This document shows, piece by piece, positions 1 through 7,059 of a DNA stretch of 11,175 nucleotides. A model generated the notes under the pieces. That model was not told the origin of the DNA, ran no database searches, and saw only the letters and a list, made by a program, of their open reading frames with translations. Numbering within the stretch: the first letter of the stretch is position 1; each line of letters starts with the position of its first letter. Source of the DNA: an uncultured Clostridia bacterium (GTDB taxonomy: Bacteria > Bacillota > Clostridia > Oscillospirales > Acutalibacteraceae). Both the position numbers and the translations under genes were made by a program. Where the stretch lies: positions 1 through 11,175 of the forward strand of contig CALGGQ010000240.1 in NCBI GenBank assembly GCA_937915775.1, given 5' to 3'.

Positions 1-23
1 AGTCTTTATGGGACTTTGAACTT

Positions 24-42
24 ACTAAGTGTTGCACTTAGT
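24..42. repeat. Perfect 8-bp hairpin with 3-nt loop
   Basis: ACTAAGTG (24-31) pairs perfectly with CACTTAGT (35-42) around the loop TTG. No T-run follows on the plus strand, so it is not an obvious terminator. It is the first of three similar compact palindromes before base 135, and the same design (7-8 bp stem, loop of 2-3 nt) recurs at 5830-5848. Confidence 0.6.
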
Positions 43-71
43 TTGACAAATCACTGTCTCAAAAGAAATAG

Positions 72-88
72 AGGATTCGAAGAATCCT
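72..88. repeat. Perfect 7-bp hairpin with 3-nt loop
   Basis: AGGATTC (72-78) pairs with GAATCCT (82-88) around GAA. The sequence differs from the neighbouring hairpins but the geometry is the same. No terminator-like T-run follows. Confidence 0.55.
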
Positions 89-112
89 TATTATGAGCAT
101 AGCGAATAACAA

Positions 113-154
113 GGTTCTGCCGCTTGCGGCAGGTTCTTATACCTCTGCAGAACC
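113..154. repeat. Nested, mutually exclusive inverted repeats
   Basis: CTGCCGC (117-123) pairs with GCGGCAG (126-132) around a very short TT loop. Alternatively GGTTCTGC (113-120) pairs perfectly with GCAGAACC (147-154). The two pairings share bases 117-120, so only one can form at a time. Nothing recognisable as a riboswitch core lies around them, and they sit upstream of the proposed promoter, so they may belong to an upstream transcript or be a small interspersed repeat. Confidence 0.5.
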
Positions 155-258
155 GCTGAAAGTCTTGTAAAAACTGAATAAGCAGCACTGAAAACAATGC
201 TCCTTAAAAGGAAAGACAATAAGCGCCATTTTGCGGGGCGTATTCTGTCGCGTAATTC

Positions 259-287
259 TTGATTTTTAGCGTGCGATGTGATAATAT
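259..287 (+). promoter_or_regulatory. Candidate sigma-A promoter of the sugar-acid operon
   Basis: TTGATT at 259-264 and TAATAT at 282-287 are separated by 17 bp. An alternative -10 reading, GATAAT at 280-285, has a TGT extension (277-279) but only a 15-bp spacer. Either would start transcription near 295, giving a leader of about 45 nt with the ribosome binding site at its end. A TTGACA at 291-296 has no good -10 box 17 bp downstream. Confidence 0.45.
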
Positions 288-340
288 AAATTGACATTTT
301 ATGTGAACACACCATTGACGGCAGTAAAGGAGTGACAGTA

Positions 341-1399
341 ATGAAACAATACGCAATCGCGACGGTAACCAGCATGGGGCTTCGGATTACGCCGCAGGAC
401 CGCATGGCGGTGCAGAACAGCAACCTGTTTTACCTGCAGGCGACCTCAGCGGAAAGTAACGTTTTGAACGTTTCGTCCAGCCTCGGCAAGGAGTGCCTGG
501 TGATGACGAAATTTGTGGAAGGCTCGCCGATGGCGGACTTCATCAAGCGGCAGTTGCGCGCGCGGGGCATTCGCTTTGAAGGCAAGGACGTGCCGCAGGG
601 CGGTCCGTGGGGCTATCGCCATCAGTTCAATATCGCGGATTCCGGCTTCGGTCTGCGCGCACCGCGCGTCTGGAACGACCGTGCCGGCGAGGTCGGCAGA
701 ACGCTGTCCGCTGACGATTTTGACCTTGAGCGCATTTTCGGCGAGGAGGGCGTGAGCATTTTACATCTCTCCGGTCTGATTGCTGCGATGAGCGAGGAAA
801 CTACCAAGTGCTGTCTGGAGGTGGCGAAGGCTGCCAAGAAATATGGCACGCTCGTCAGCTTTGATCTTAATTACCGCGCGACGTTCTGGAAGGGCAGAGA
901 GGAAGAACTCAGCAAGGCGTTTCATGAAATCGCCTCCGTTGCGGATATTCTCGTCGGCAACGAGGAGGATTTTCAGCTTTGCCTCGGTTTCCAGGGCCCC
1001 GAAGCGGGCGGTAAGGAGCTTGCCTCCAAGATTGAACGCTTCCAGGTGATGATTGACCAGGTCAGAGAGAAATATCCGCAGGCGAGAGCGTACGCGACGA
1101 CGCTGCGCCAGGTAATCTCCGCCAACGAGCACCTCTGGGGCGCGATTCTCTGGGCGGACAGAAAGTGGTATATTGAAGAGCCGCGCCCGATTCAGGTCAT
1201 GGACCGTATCGGCGGCGGCGACGGCTTTAGCGGCGGTCTGCTCTACGGCGTTCTCAATGATTGGACGCCCGACAAATGGCTGCAGTTCGGCTGGGCGAGC
1301 GGCGTGCTCGCGGCAAGCAGCCTGAACGACTATGCGGAGCCTGCTGATGAAAAGCAGGTCTGGGATATCTATCAGGGCAATGCCCGTGTACAAAGATAA
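341..1399 (+). CDS. PfkB-family sugar kinase, 2-keto-3-deoxygluconate kinase-like
   Basis: This is a 352-residue cytoplasmic sugar kinase of the PfkB/ribokinase fold, expected to use ATP to phosphorylate a sugar or sugar acid. The signature is DRIGGGDGFSGG (residues 288-299), with catalytic Asp294 in the anion-hole loop; the GGGD form (instead of GAGD) and FDLNYRATFW (174-183) are typical of 2-keto-3-deoxygluconate (KDG) kinases. I chose ATG 341 because AAAGGAG (326-332) lies 8 nt upstream; the in-frame GTG at 332 overlaps that site. The N-terminus is unusual: where KDG kinases normally read GExMLRLSP the protein has TSMGLRITP, and the substrate-loop GGAEANVA is TSAESNVL, so the substrate may differ. 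It is first in an operon with gnd, a HAD phosphatase and a LarA-type protein, which fits KDG as substrate. Family is near certain; KDG specificity is inference. Confidence 0.85.
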   Translation: MKQYAIATVTSMGLRITPQDRMAVQNSNLFYLQATSAESNVLNVSSSLGKECLVMTKFVEGSPMADFIKRQLRARGIRFEGKDVPQGGPWGYRHQFNIADSGFGLRAPRVWNDRAGEVGRTLSADDFDLERIFGEEGVSILHLSGLIAAMSEETTKCCLEVAKAAKKYGTLVSFDLNYRATFWKGREEELSKAFHEIASVADILVGNEEDFQLCLGFQGPEAGGKELASKIERFQVMIDQVREKYPQARAYATTLRQVISANEHLWGAILWADRKWYIEEPRPIQVMDRIGGGDGFSGGLLYGVLNDWTPDKWLQFGWASGVLAASSLNDYAEPADEKQVWDIYQGNARVQR

Positions 1400-1413
1400 A
1401 GGAGAATGACATC

Positions 1414-2857
<1,444 letters not shown>

Positions 2858-2865
<8 letters not shown>

Positions 2866-3688
2866 TATCAGACTGATTGCGTTTGATTTGGACGGAACGC
2901 TGCTGGGGAGCGATAAGCAGCTGTCGGAAGAAAATCTGGCGGCGCTTACCCGTGCTGCCGAGGAGGAGATAGAGCTTGTCCCCGCGACCGGCAGATTTTA
3001 CCGCGGCATGCCGCCGTATATCCGTGAACTGCCCTTTGTGCATTACGTCATTTCGATTAACGGCGCGCAGGTGTACGACGTCAGCAATCAGCAGACCGTT
3101 TGCTCCTCGGAAATGCCGTGGCAGCGCGCGGTGGCGGTGATGGAGAGGCTGGACGAGCTGCCGGTTATCTATGACTGCTATCAGGATGGCTGGGGCTGGA
3201 TGACGCAGGAATTCTACGACAAGGCAGACAAGTATGCCGCGACTGTCCACAGCCTCGATATGATTCGCAATCTCCGAACGCCCGTGCCGGAGCTGAAGGC
3301 GTATCTGACAAAGCAGGCACGCGGTGTGCAGAAAATTCAGGTTTTCTTCCCGGATATGGCGCTGCGCGCGAAAATGCTGCAAGCCCTGCCGAAAGAATTC
3401 CCGGACCTTGTTGTGACGACCTCGATTGTCAACAACATTGAATTCAACAGCCGCGAGGCGACCAAGGGCGTTGCGCTTGCAAAACTGGCGGCGCATCTCG
3501 GCATTGCGCCGGCGCAGACGATGGCGTTCGGCGACGACCTCAACGACATCACGATGCTGCAGACAGCCGGTATCGGCGTGGCGATGGCAAATGCTGGCGA
3601 AGCCGTTAAGCAGGCGGCGGACTATGTGACGCTTGATTGCAACCATAGCGGCGTTGCTAACGCTTTGAAGCGTTTTCTTTGGGAGTAA
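2858..3688 (+). CDS. Cof-type HAD-family hydrolase (sugar phosphatase)
   Basis: This is a soluble 276-residue haloacid dehalogenase-superfamily phosphatase of the Cof/IIB class, probably acting on a sugar phosphate or similar metabolite. Motif I is FDLDGTLL (nucleophile Asp10, acid/base Asp12), motif II is PATGR (Thr44), motif III is Lys203 in ATKGVALAKL, and motif IV is GDDLND (225-230), which binds Mg2+. The cap domain lies between motifs II and III, as in subclass IIB. I placed the start at ATG 2858, which overlaps the gnd stop by 8 bp; the longer open frame back to 2699 encodes an Arg/Thr-rich stretch that is only an out-of-frame reading of gnd. No strong ribosome binding site precedes it, so translation is probably coupled to gnd. 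Such enzymes are promiscuous and I cannot name the substrate; a role in removing dead-end sugar-acid phosphates is inference. Confidence 0.88.
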
Positions 3689-3692
3689 CAAA

Positions 3693-4973
3693 ATGAACGA
3701 TATTTACAGAATTGCCAATACGGAGACAGGGCTCACGCAGGAAGAAATCAAAAGCGCCCTGCTTGCCTCATTAGAAGGACGTACGCTGAAAAAAGTGCTG
3801 ATTCTGCCGCCGGATTTCACGCGCTTTCATTCCGGCGCCGGGTTTATCACAAACGTGTATTACCACGCGCTGACGGATGCCGGCGTACAGGTGGATATTC
3901 TGCCAGCGCTCGGCACGCATGTCAAGATGACAAAAGAGCAGTGGGACGCCATGTTCGGCGATGTGCCGTATGAACGGATGATTGTCCACAACTGGCGTAC
4001 CGACGTGGTGAAGCTCGGCGAGATTCCGGCAGACTTCGTGTCCGAAATTACCGAAGGCCTGTGGAGCGAATCGGTTGCCGCGGAGGTCAACCGTCTGGTG
4101 ATGGACGAAAGCTATGACCTCATTATCTCTCCCGGTCAGGTGGTGCCGCACGAGGTCATCGGTATGGCGAACCACGCGAAGAACCTCTTTGTCGGCGTGG
4201 GCGGCAGCACGATGATTAACCGCTCGCATATGATCGGTGCGGTGTACGGTATGGAGCGTATGATGGGCAAGGACCACACGCCCGTCCGCCGGATGTTCGA
4301 TTACGGCATGGAGCATTTTCTGAATAACAGACCGATTCTATTTGTGCTGACGGTGACGACCGCCCCGGGCGGCAACATTCATACGCACGGCATCTTCATC
4401 GGCGAGGGCAGGGAATGCCTGACGCACGCAGTCAAGCTGGCGCAGGAAAAGAATATCGACTTCGTGGAGCACGGACTGAAAAAGTGCGTGGTCTATCTCG
4501 ATCCGAGCGAATTCAAGAGCACCTGGCTCGGCAATAAGGCGGTTTACCGCACAAGAATGGCAATGGCGGACGGCGGCGAACTGATCATCCTTGCACCGGG
4601 CGTGGAGCGCTTCGGTGAGGACGATAAGGTGGACGCGCTGATTCGTAAATACGGCTACCGCGGCAGGCTGCATATTCTTGAGGAATTCAAAAAGCCGGAA
4701 AACGCTGATCTGCGTGAAAATATGGGCGCTGCGGCACACCTGATTCACGGCTCATCAGACGGCAGATTTTCGATTACCTACGCCGTGAAGGACATCACAA
4801 AAGAGGAAATCGCATCCGTCGGCTTTAACGCGGCGGATTACGATGAAACGGCGAGAAAATACGACCCGAACAAACTGCAATACGGCTACAACGAGGTTGA
4901 TGGCGAGGTAATTTATTTTATCCCGAATCCCGCCCTCGGGCTCTGGATTAACCGCGAAAAGTTTGAAGGCTGA
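3693..4973 (+). CDS. LarA-superfamily nickel-pincer hydroxyacid racemase/epimerase
   Basis: A 426-residue protein of the LarA (lactate racemase; DUF2088 N-terminal domain) superfamily. These enzymes use a nickel-pincer nucleotide to move a hydride on and off the alpha-carbon of 2-hydroxyacids. The key positions align with Lactobacillus plantarum LarA: DFTR (Asp41, Arg44, matching Asp72/Arg75), GTH (His76, matching catalytic His108), VPH (His153, matching His174), Lys163 exactly 10 residues later (the cofactor-tethering Lys184) and His179 another 16 later (Ni ligand His200). The protein is therefore probably active and cofactor-bound. The larB/larC/larE cofactor genes are not in the window. 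Known members include lactate, malate and phenyllactate racemases and a D-gluconate 2-epimerase; next to gnd and a KDG-kinase-like gene, gluconate/mannonate epimerisation is the most attractive inference. It follows the HAD stop by 4 nt and is last in the operon. Confidence 0.85.
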   Translation: MNDIYRIANTETGLTQEEIKSALLASLEGRTLKKVLILPPDFTRFHSGAGFITNVYYHALTDAGVQVDILPALGTHVKMTKEQWDAMFGDVPYERMIVHNWRTDVVKLGEIPADFVSEITEGLWSESVAAEVNRLVMDESYDLIISPGQVVPHEVIGMANHAKNLFVGVGGSTMINRSHMIGAVYGMERMMGKDHTPVRRMFDYGMEHFLNNRPILFVLTVTTAPGGNIHTHGIFIGEGRECLTHAVKLAQEKNIDFVEHGLKKCVVYLDPSEFKSTWLGNKAVYRTRMAMADGGELIILAPGVERFGEDDKVDALIRKYGYRGRLHILEEFKKPENADLRENMGAAAHLIHGSSDGRFSITYAVKDITKEEIASVGFNAADYDETARKYDPNKLQYGYNEVDGEVIYFIPNPALGLWINREKFEG

Positions 4974-4990
4974 CATTTAAAAACCATATA

Positions 4991-5028
4991 TGAAAAGGCG
5001 CACTCAGGTGAGTGCGTCTTTTCATTTT
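4991..5028. terminator. Bidirectional rho-independent terminator
   Basis: GGCGCACTC (4997-5005) pairs with GAGTGCGTC (5010-5018), with one G-T wobble, around a 4-nt loop. The flanks 4991-4996 and 5019-5024 are complementary A/T runs that extend the stem. TCTTTTCATTTT follows on the plus strand and TTTTCA on the minus strand. It therefore ends the sugar-acid operon (stop at 4973) and the convergent trhA-like gene (stop at 5054). Confidence 0.85.
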
Positions 5029-5053
5029 AAGAGAGTTATTGCAGCCGCTTGTG

Positions 5054-5719
5054 TTAAAAGCAGTGCTTTTTGATGCCGAGGAAAAAGATAGTCAGCCCGA
5101 TAACGATGAAAACATGAAAAACGGCGTGAAAATAGCGCTTCTTTTTGCCGATACCGTAAAGCGCTGCGCCAAGCAGCAGAAAGGTGCCGCCGGACAGCAG
5201 ATGGTAAAGCGCGTCCCTTGGCAGCACCTTGTATGCTTTGCCGCCGGCGATGGCGCAGGCAAACGATGTGCCGATGTACAGGCACATCTGAATGGCCTTT
5301 GTATCCTTAAACGAAAAGAAGGTCAGCAGCAGTCCGCTCAGCGCGCCGAGCCACGCAAACGCCGCCATCAGGATGGCTGCCGTTTTGCCCACGGTTTCAT
5401 AGACGGTGGGAACGCAGCCTGTCGCCGTGCCTGCCACGGCGAAGAAAATCATACAGTGGTCAAGCAGGCGCAGCACCTTTTTGCGCTTTGGCTGCCTGGC
5501 GGAATGGTACAGCGCGGAGGTAAGGAACATCGCCGTCGTGCCAAACAGGTACAGCGCGGCGCAGAGGATGCGCAGTGTGTCGTGCCGCTGCAGGGAGGGA
5601 ACCAGACAATAAGCAACAATGCAGCCGCTCAGTATCAGTCCCGCTGCGTGCGTAACGGTATGCCATTTTTCCTCTTTTTCGGTGTATTCCACCAGCGTTA
5701 CGCTCTCCCACGGCTTCAT
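5054..5719 (-). CDS. trhA: Hemolysin III / TrhA family membrane protein (PAQR superfamily)
   Basis: A 221-residue integral membrane protein with seven predicted hydrophobic segments (roughly residues 25-42, 50-70, 88-106, 112-134, 142-160, 170-190 and 198-216), the usual size and topology for this family. The conserved metal-site motifs are present: EEKWHTVTH (16-24), SALYHS (68-73), DH (87-88) and HAVFH (198-202). Bacterial members are called hemolysin III, YqfA or TrhA; they are linked to membrane lipid homeostasis and resemble adiponectin/progestin receptors, which carry a zinc-dependent hydrolase-like site. The 'hemolysin' name does not imply toxicity here. ATG 5719 (minus strand) is preceded by AAAGGAAG at good spacing. 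It stands alone, convergent with the LarA operon and divergent from luxS, with a long leader containing the heptad repeats. Confidence 0.9.
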   Translation of the reverse strand: MKPWESVTLVEYTEKEEKWHTVTHAAGLILSGCIVAYCLVPSLQRHDTLRILCAALYLFGTTAMFLTSALYHSARQPKRKKVLRLLDHCMIFFAVAGTATGCVPTVYETVGKTAAILMAAFAWLGALSGLLLTFFSFKDTKAIQMCLYIGTSFACAIAGGKAYKVLPRDALYHLLSGGTFLLLGAALYGIGKKKRYFHAVFHVFIVIGLTIFFLGIKKHCF

Positions 5720-5756
5720 ATGACGGCGCTTCCTTTCGTGGATGGTTGATTTGTCG

Positions 5757-5830
5757 AGTGGCGAGTGATTAGTGGCTAGTGGCTAGTATTGCACAAAAAC
5801 TGGTCACTAATCACTGACCACTGACCACTG
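5757..5830. repeat. Inverted array of 7-bp repeats
   Basis: The left arm is four tandem heptads AGTGGCG, AGTGATT, AGTGGCT, AGTGGCT plus AGT (5757-5787). The right arm is the complement: ACTGGTC, ACTAATC, ACTGACC, ACTGACC plus ACTG (5799-5830). Eleven bases separate the arms. Folded as plus-strand RNA, I count 27 of 31 positions paired when G-U is allowed; the minus-strand transcript pairs 23 of 31. Similar AGTGNNC-type heptad repeats occur between genes in various bacteria. No gene is visible in this spacer. Confidence 0.75.
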
Positions 5831-5848
5831 AATTTGCTTTGCAAATTC
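5830..5848. repeat. Perfect 8-bp hairpin with TTT loop
   Basis: GAATTTGC (5830-5837) pairs perfectly with GCAAATTC (5841-5848). It abuts the heptad array and has the same compact geometry as the three hairpins at the left end of the window. No T-run follows on either strand, so I do not call it a terminator. Confidence 0.6.
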
Positions 5849-5863
5849 TGATTTATCATTCTC

Positions 5864-5893
5864 ATTATACCATACCTGTGAGAAGAAAAGCAA
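5864..5893 (-). promoter_or_regulatory. Candidate sigma-A promoter for the trhA-like gene
   Basis: Read on the minus strand, TTGCTT (5893-5888) and a perfect TATAAT (5869-5864) are 18 bp apart, with a TG extension just before the -10 box. Transcription would start near 5857, giving a leader of about 140 nt that includes the 5830-5848 hairpin and the whole heptad array. Confidence 0.6.
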
Positions 5894-5917
5894 CGGTGTG
5901 TATCCTCAGATTCCCGA

Positions 5918-5946
5918 TTGCATTTTGGCGTGTTGTGTGCTATGAT
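5918..5946 (+). promoter_or_regulatory. Sigma-A promoter of luxS with extended -10
   Basis: TTGCAT (5918-5923), a 17-bp spacer, then TATGAT (5941-5946) preceded by TGC, giving an extended -10 box. Predicted transcription start is about 5952-5954, at the base of the leader hairpin. Confidence 0.7.
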
Positions 5947-5951
5947 ATCAG

Positions 5952-5979
5952 TGCCTGCTGCAGCGTAAGGCGGCAGGCA
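5952..5979 (+). promoter_or_regulatory. 5'-end hairpin in the luxS leader
   Basis: TGCCTGCTGC (5952-5961) pairs with GCGGCAGGCA (5970-5979), ten pairs including one wobble, around the 8-nt loop AGCGTAAG. The stem begins about where transcription should start and ends one base before the AAAGG ribosome binding site (5981-5985). It could stabilise the mRNA end or affect ribosome access. It does not resemble a SAM or SAH riboswitch that I recognise. Confidence 0.6.
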
Positions 5980-5995
5980 GAAAGGCATAAGGAAG

Positions 5996-6520
5996 ATGGA
6001 ATTAATACAGAGCTTTTCCGTAGACCACACCCGCATTGTTCCCGGCATTTTTACCAGCCGCACGGATACCGTCGGAGGCGGTACGGTAACAACCTATGAT
6101 ATCCGGATGAAACGACCGAACCGCGAGCCGGTGATTGATGTGGCGGCGATGCATTCGCTGGAGCATCTGATCGCAACCTATCTGCGCAATGACCCCGAAT
6201 GGAAAGACGAGGTCATCTATTGGGGACCGATGGGTTGCCTGACCGGGTTTTATCTTATCCTGAAAGGCAGCCGTTCACCGCGGGAGATTTATGCCCTGTT
6301 GCTCGGTGCCTTCCGTTCTGTGGAGACGGCGGAAACCGTGCCCGGCACCGCGCCGGAAAACTGCGGTCATTATCTGATGCACAATCTGGCGATGGCAAAA
6401 TGGTACGCCGCGGAGTTTGCCGCTTATCTTGAAGCAAATGAACAAAATGACGCCATTTTTGCGTATCCCAGGACCGAACGGCTTGTGACGGACGGCGGAC
6501 AGCAGTTTTTTGATTCATAA
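5996..6520 (+). CDS. luxS: S-ribosylhomocysteine lyase (autoinducer-2 synthase)
   Basis: LuxS splits S-ribosylhomocysteine into homocysteine and DPD, the precursor of autoinducer-2, as part of the activated methyl cycle in the cytoplasm. The 174-residue protein has the full metal site: His53 and His57 in HSLEH, and Cys123 in ENCGHY, with catalytic Cys81 in GPMGCLTGFY and general base Glu56. The N-terminal SFSVDHT is typical of the family. CGHY replaces the more usual CGNY after the third ligand. ATG 5996 fits the family N-terminus; GGAAG touches the start codon too closely to act, so AAAGG (5981-5985, 10 nt upstream) is the likelier ribosome binding site. It is monocistronic, with its own promoter and terminator. 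No mtnN/pfs, metabolic partner or AI-2 uptake (lsr) gene is nearby, so a metabolic role is as likely as signalling. Confidence 0.96.
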   Translation: MELIQSFSVDHTRIVPGIFTSRTDTVGGGTVTTYDIRMKRPNREPVIDVAAMHSLEHLIATYLRNDPEWKDEVIYWGPMGCLTGFYLILKGSRSPREIYALLLGAFRSVETAETVPGTAPENCGHYLMHNLAMAKWYAAEFAAYLEANEQNDAIFAYPRTERLVTDGGQQFFDS

Positions 6521-6521
6521 A

Positions 6522-6562
6522 ACAGACGCCCTGTACAACGGTGGTTGTACAGGGCATTCTTT
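6522..6562. terminator. Bidirectional terminator between luxS and the GNAT gene
   Basis: GCCCTGTACAAC (6528-6539) pairs perfectly with GTTGTACAGGGC (6544-6555), a 12-bp stem with a GGTG loop. Downstream on the plus strand the U-tract is weak (ATTCTTTAT); on the minus strand it reads GTCTGTTTTAT. It lies 8 nt after the luxS stop and 14 nt after the GNAT stop, so it serves both. Confidence 0.85.
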
Positions 6563-6568
6563 ATCCAG

Positions 6569-7042
6569 TTAATCCAGAATGTATTCCAGCTGTGTTTCCT
6601 TCGGCTTCATACCCATTCTGTCATAAAAGGCTCTGGCGCCGTCATTGCCCTCCCAGACGTTCAGCGTTACCTCATAGCAGCCGAGCGCTTTTGCCTGCTC
6701 CTTTACATAGTCAAACAGCGCCTTGCCGATGTGCTGCCCTCTGGCGGCTTCGTCTACGCAAAGGTCGTCAATGAACAGGGAGGTGAAGGGAACCATATTG
6801 TTGGAAAACGGCTGTTCTTTGAGGATACAGATAGCGTAACCGAGCACGCGCTCGTTCTCATCAACGGCAACGTAGGTGCGCCGCGCCTCATCGAGAAAGA
6901 TGCTGTTCAGCTCGTCCTCCGTGTATTTGGTGGTGCCTGCGATAAAGATGTCAGGGCGGATGGCGGCGTGCAGCTCGAGTACTTGACTTAACAGCGCCAG
7001 TACGCCTGCCGCGTCCTTTCTTTCTGCGTTTCGAATTCTCAT
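6569..7042 (-). CDS. GNAT family N-acetyltransferase
   Basis: A 157-residue single-domain acetyltransferase of the GNAT fold, which transfers the acetyl group of acetyl-CoA to an amine on a small molecule or protein. Motif A, with the pyrophosphate-binding loop, is VDEAARGQHIGKAL (residues 96-109, matching R/QxxGxG/A). Motif B is NVWEGNDGARAFYDRMGM (128-145), whose NxxARxFY pattern is characteristic. The N-terminus MRIRNAERKDAAGV is the usual first strand and helix. AGGAAC precedes the start on the minus strand. It lies 17 nt downstream of the radical SAM gene, so the two are likely co-transcribed. The substrate cannot be read from the sequence. Confidence 0.92.
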   Translation of the reverse strand: MRIRNAERKDAAGVLALLSQVLELHAAIRPDIFIAGTTKYTEDELNSIFLDEARRTYVAVDENERVLGYAICILKEQPFSNNMVPFTSLFIDDLCVDEAARGQHIGKALFDYVKEQAKALGCYEVTLNVWEGNDGARAFYDRMGMKPKETQLEYILD

Positions 7043-7059
7043 TGGTTGTTCCTGCTTTC

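Larger units (their letters stand above)
1..340. other. Non-coding leader region upstream of the sugar-acid operon
   Basis: No convincing gene is visible in these 340 bases; the minus-strand open frame reaching from 423 back to 91 lacks recognisable protein features and overlaps the start of the kinase gene. The stretch is AT-rich compared with the genes and contains three compact inverted repeats (24-42, 72-88, 117-132) in its first half. The second half holds a candidate promoter (259-287) and the ribosome binding site of the first gene (326-332). The first bases of the window may be the tail of the spacer behind an upstream gene that is not shown. Confidence 0.7.

Noticed and set aside
761..1393. 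Long minus-strand open frame opposite the sugar kinase
   Set aside because: A shadow of the real gene; no motif and no start signal.
5012..5749. A 245-codon plus-strand open frame opposite the trhA-like gene
   Set aside because: Its translation has no family features and is rich in Gln, Arg and Ala; the minus strand encodes a clear seven-helix hemolysin III protein with all conserved motifs.
5757..5830. A CRISPR array
   Set aside because: The repeats are only 7 bp, are tandem without unique spacers, and reverse orientation in the middle; no cas gene is present.
5996..6520. A full quorum-sensing locus around luxS
   Set aside because: No AI-2 receptor, transporter or kinase gene is nearby; luxS has its own promoter and terminator and may be purely metabolic.
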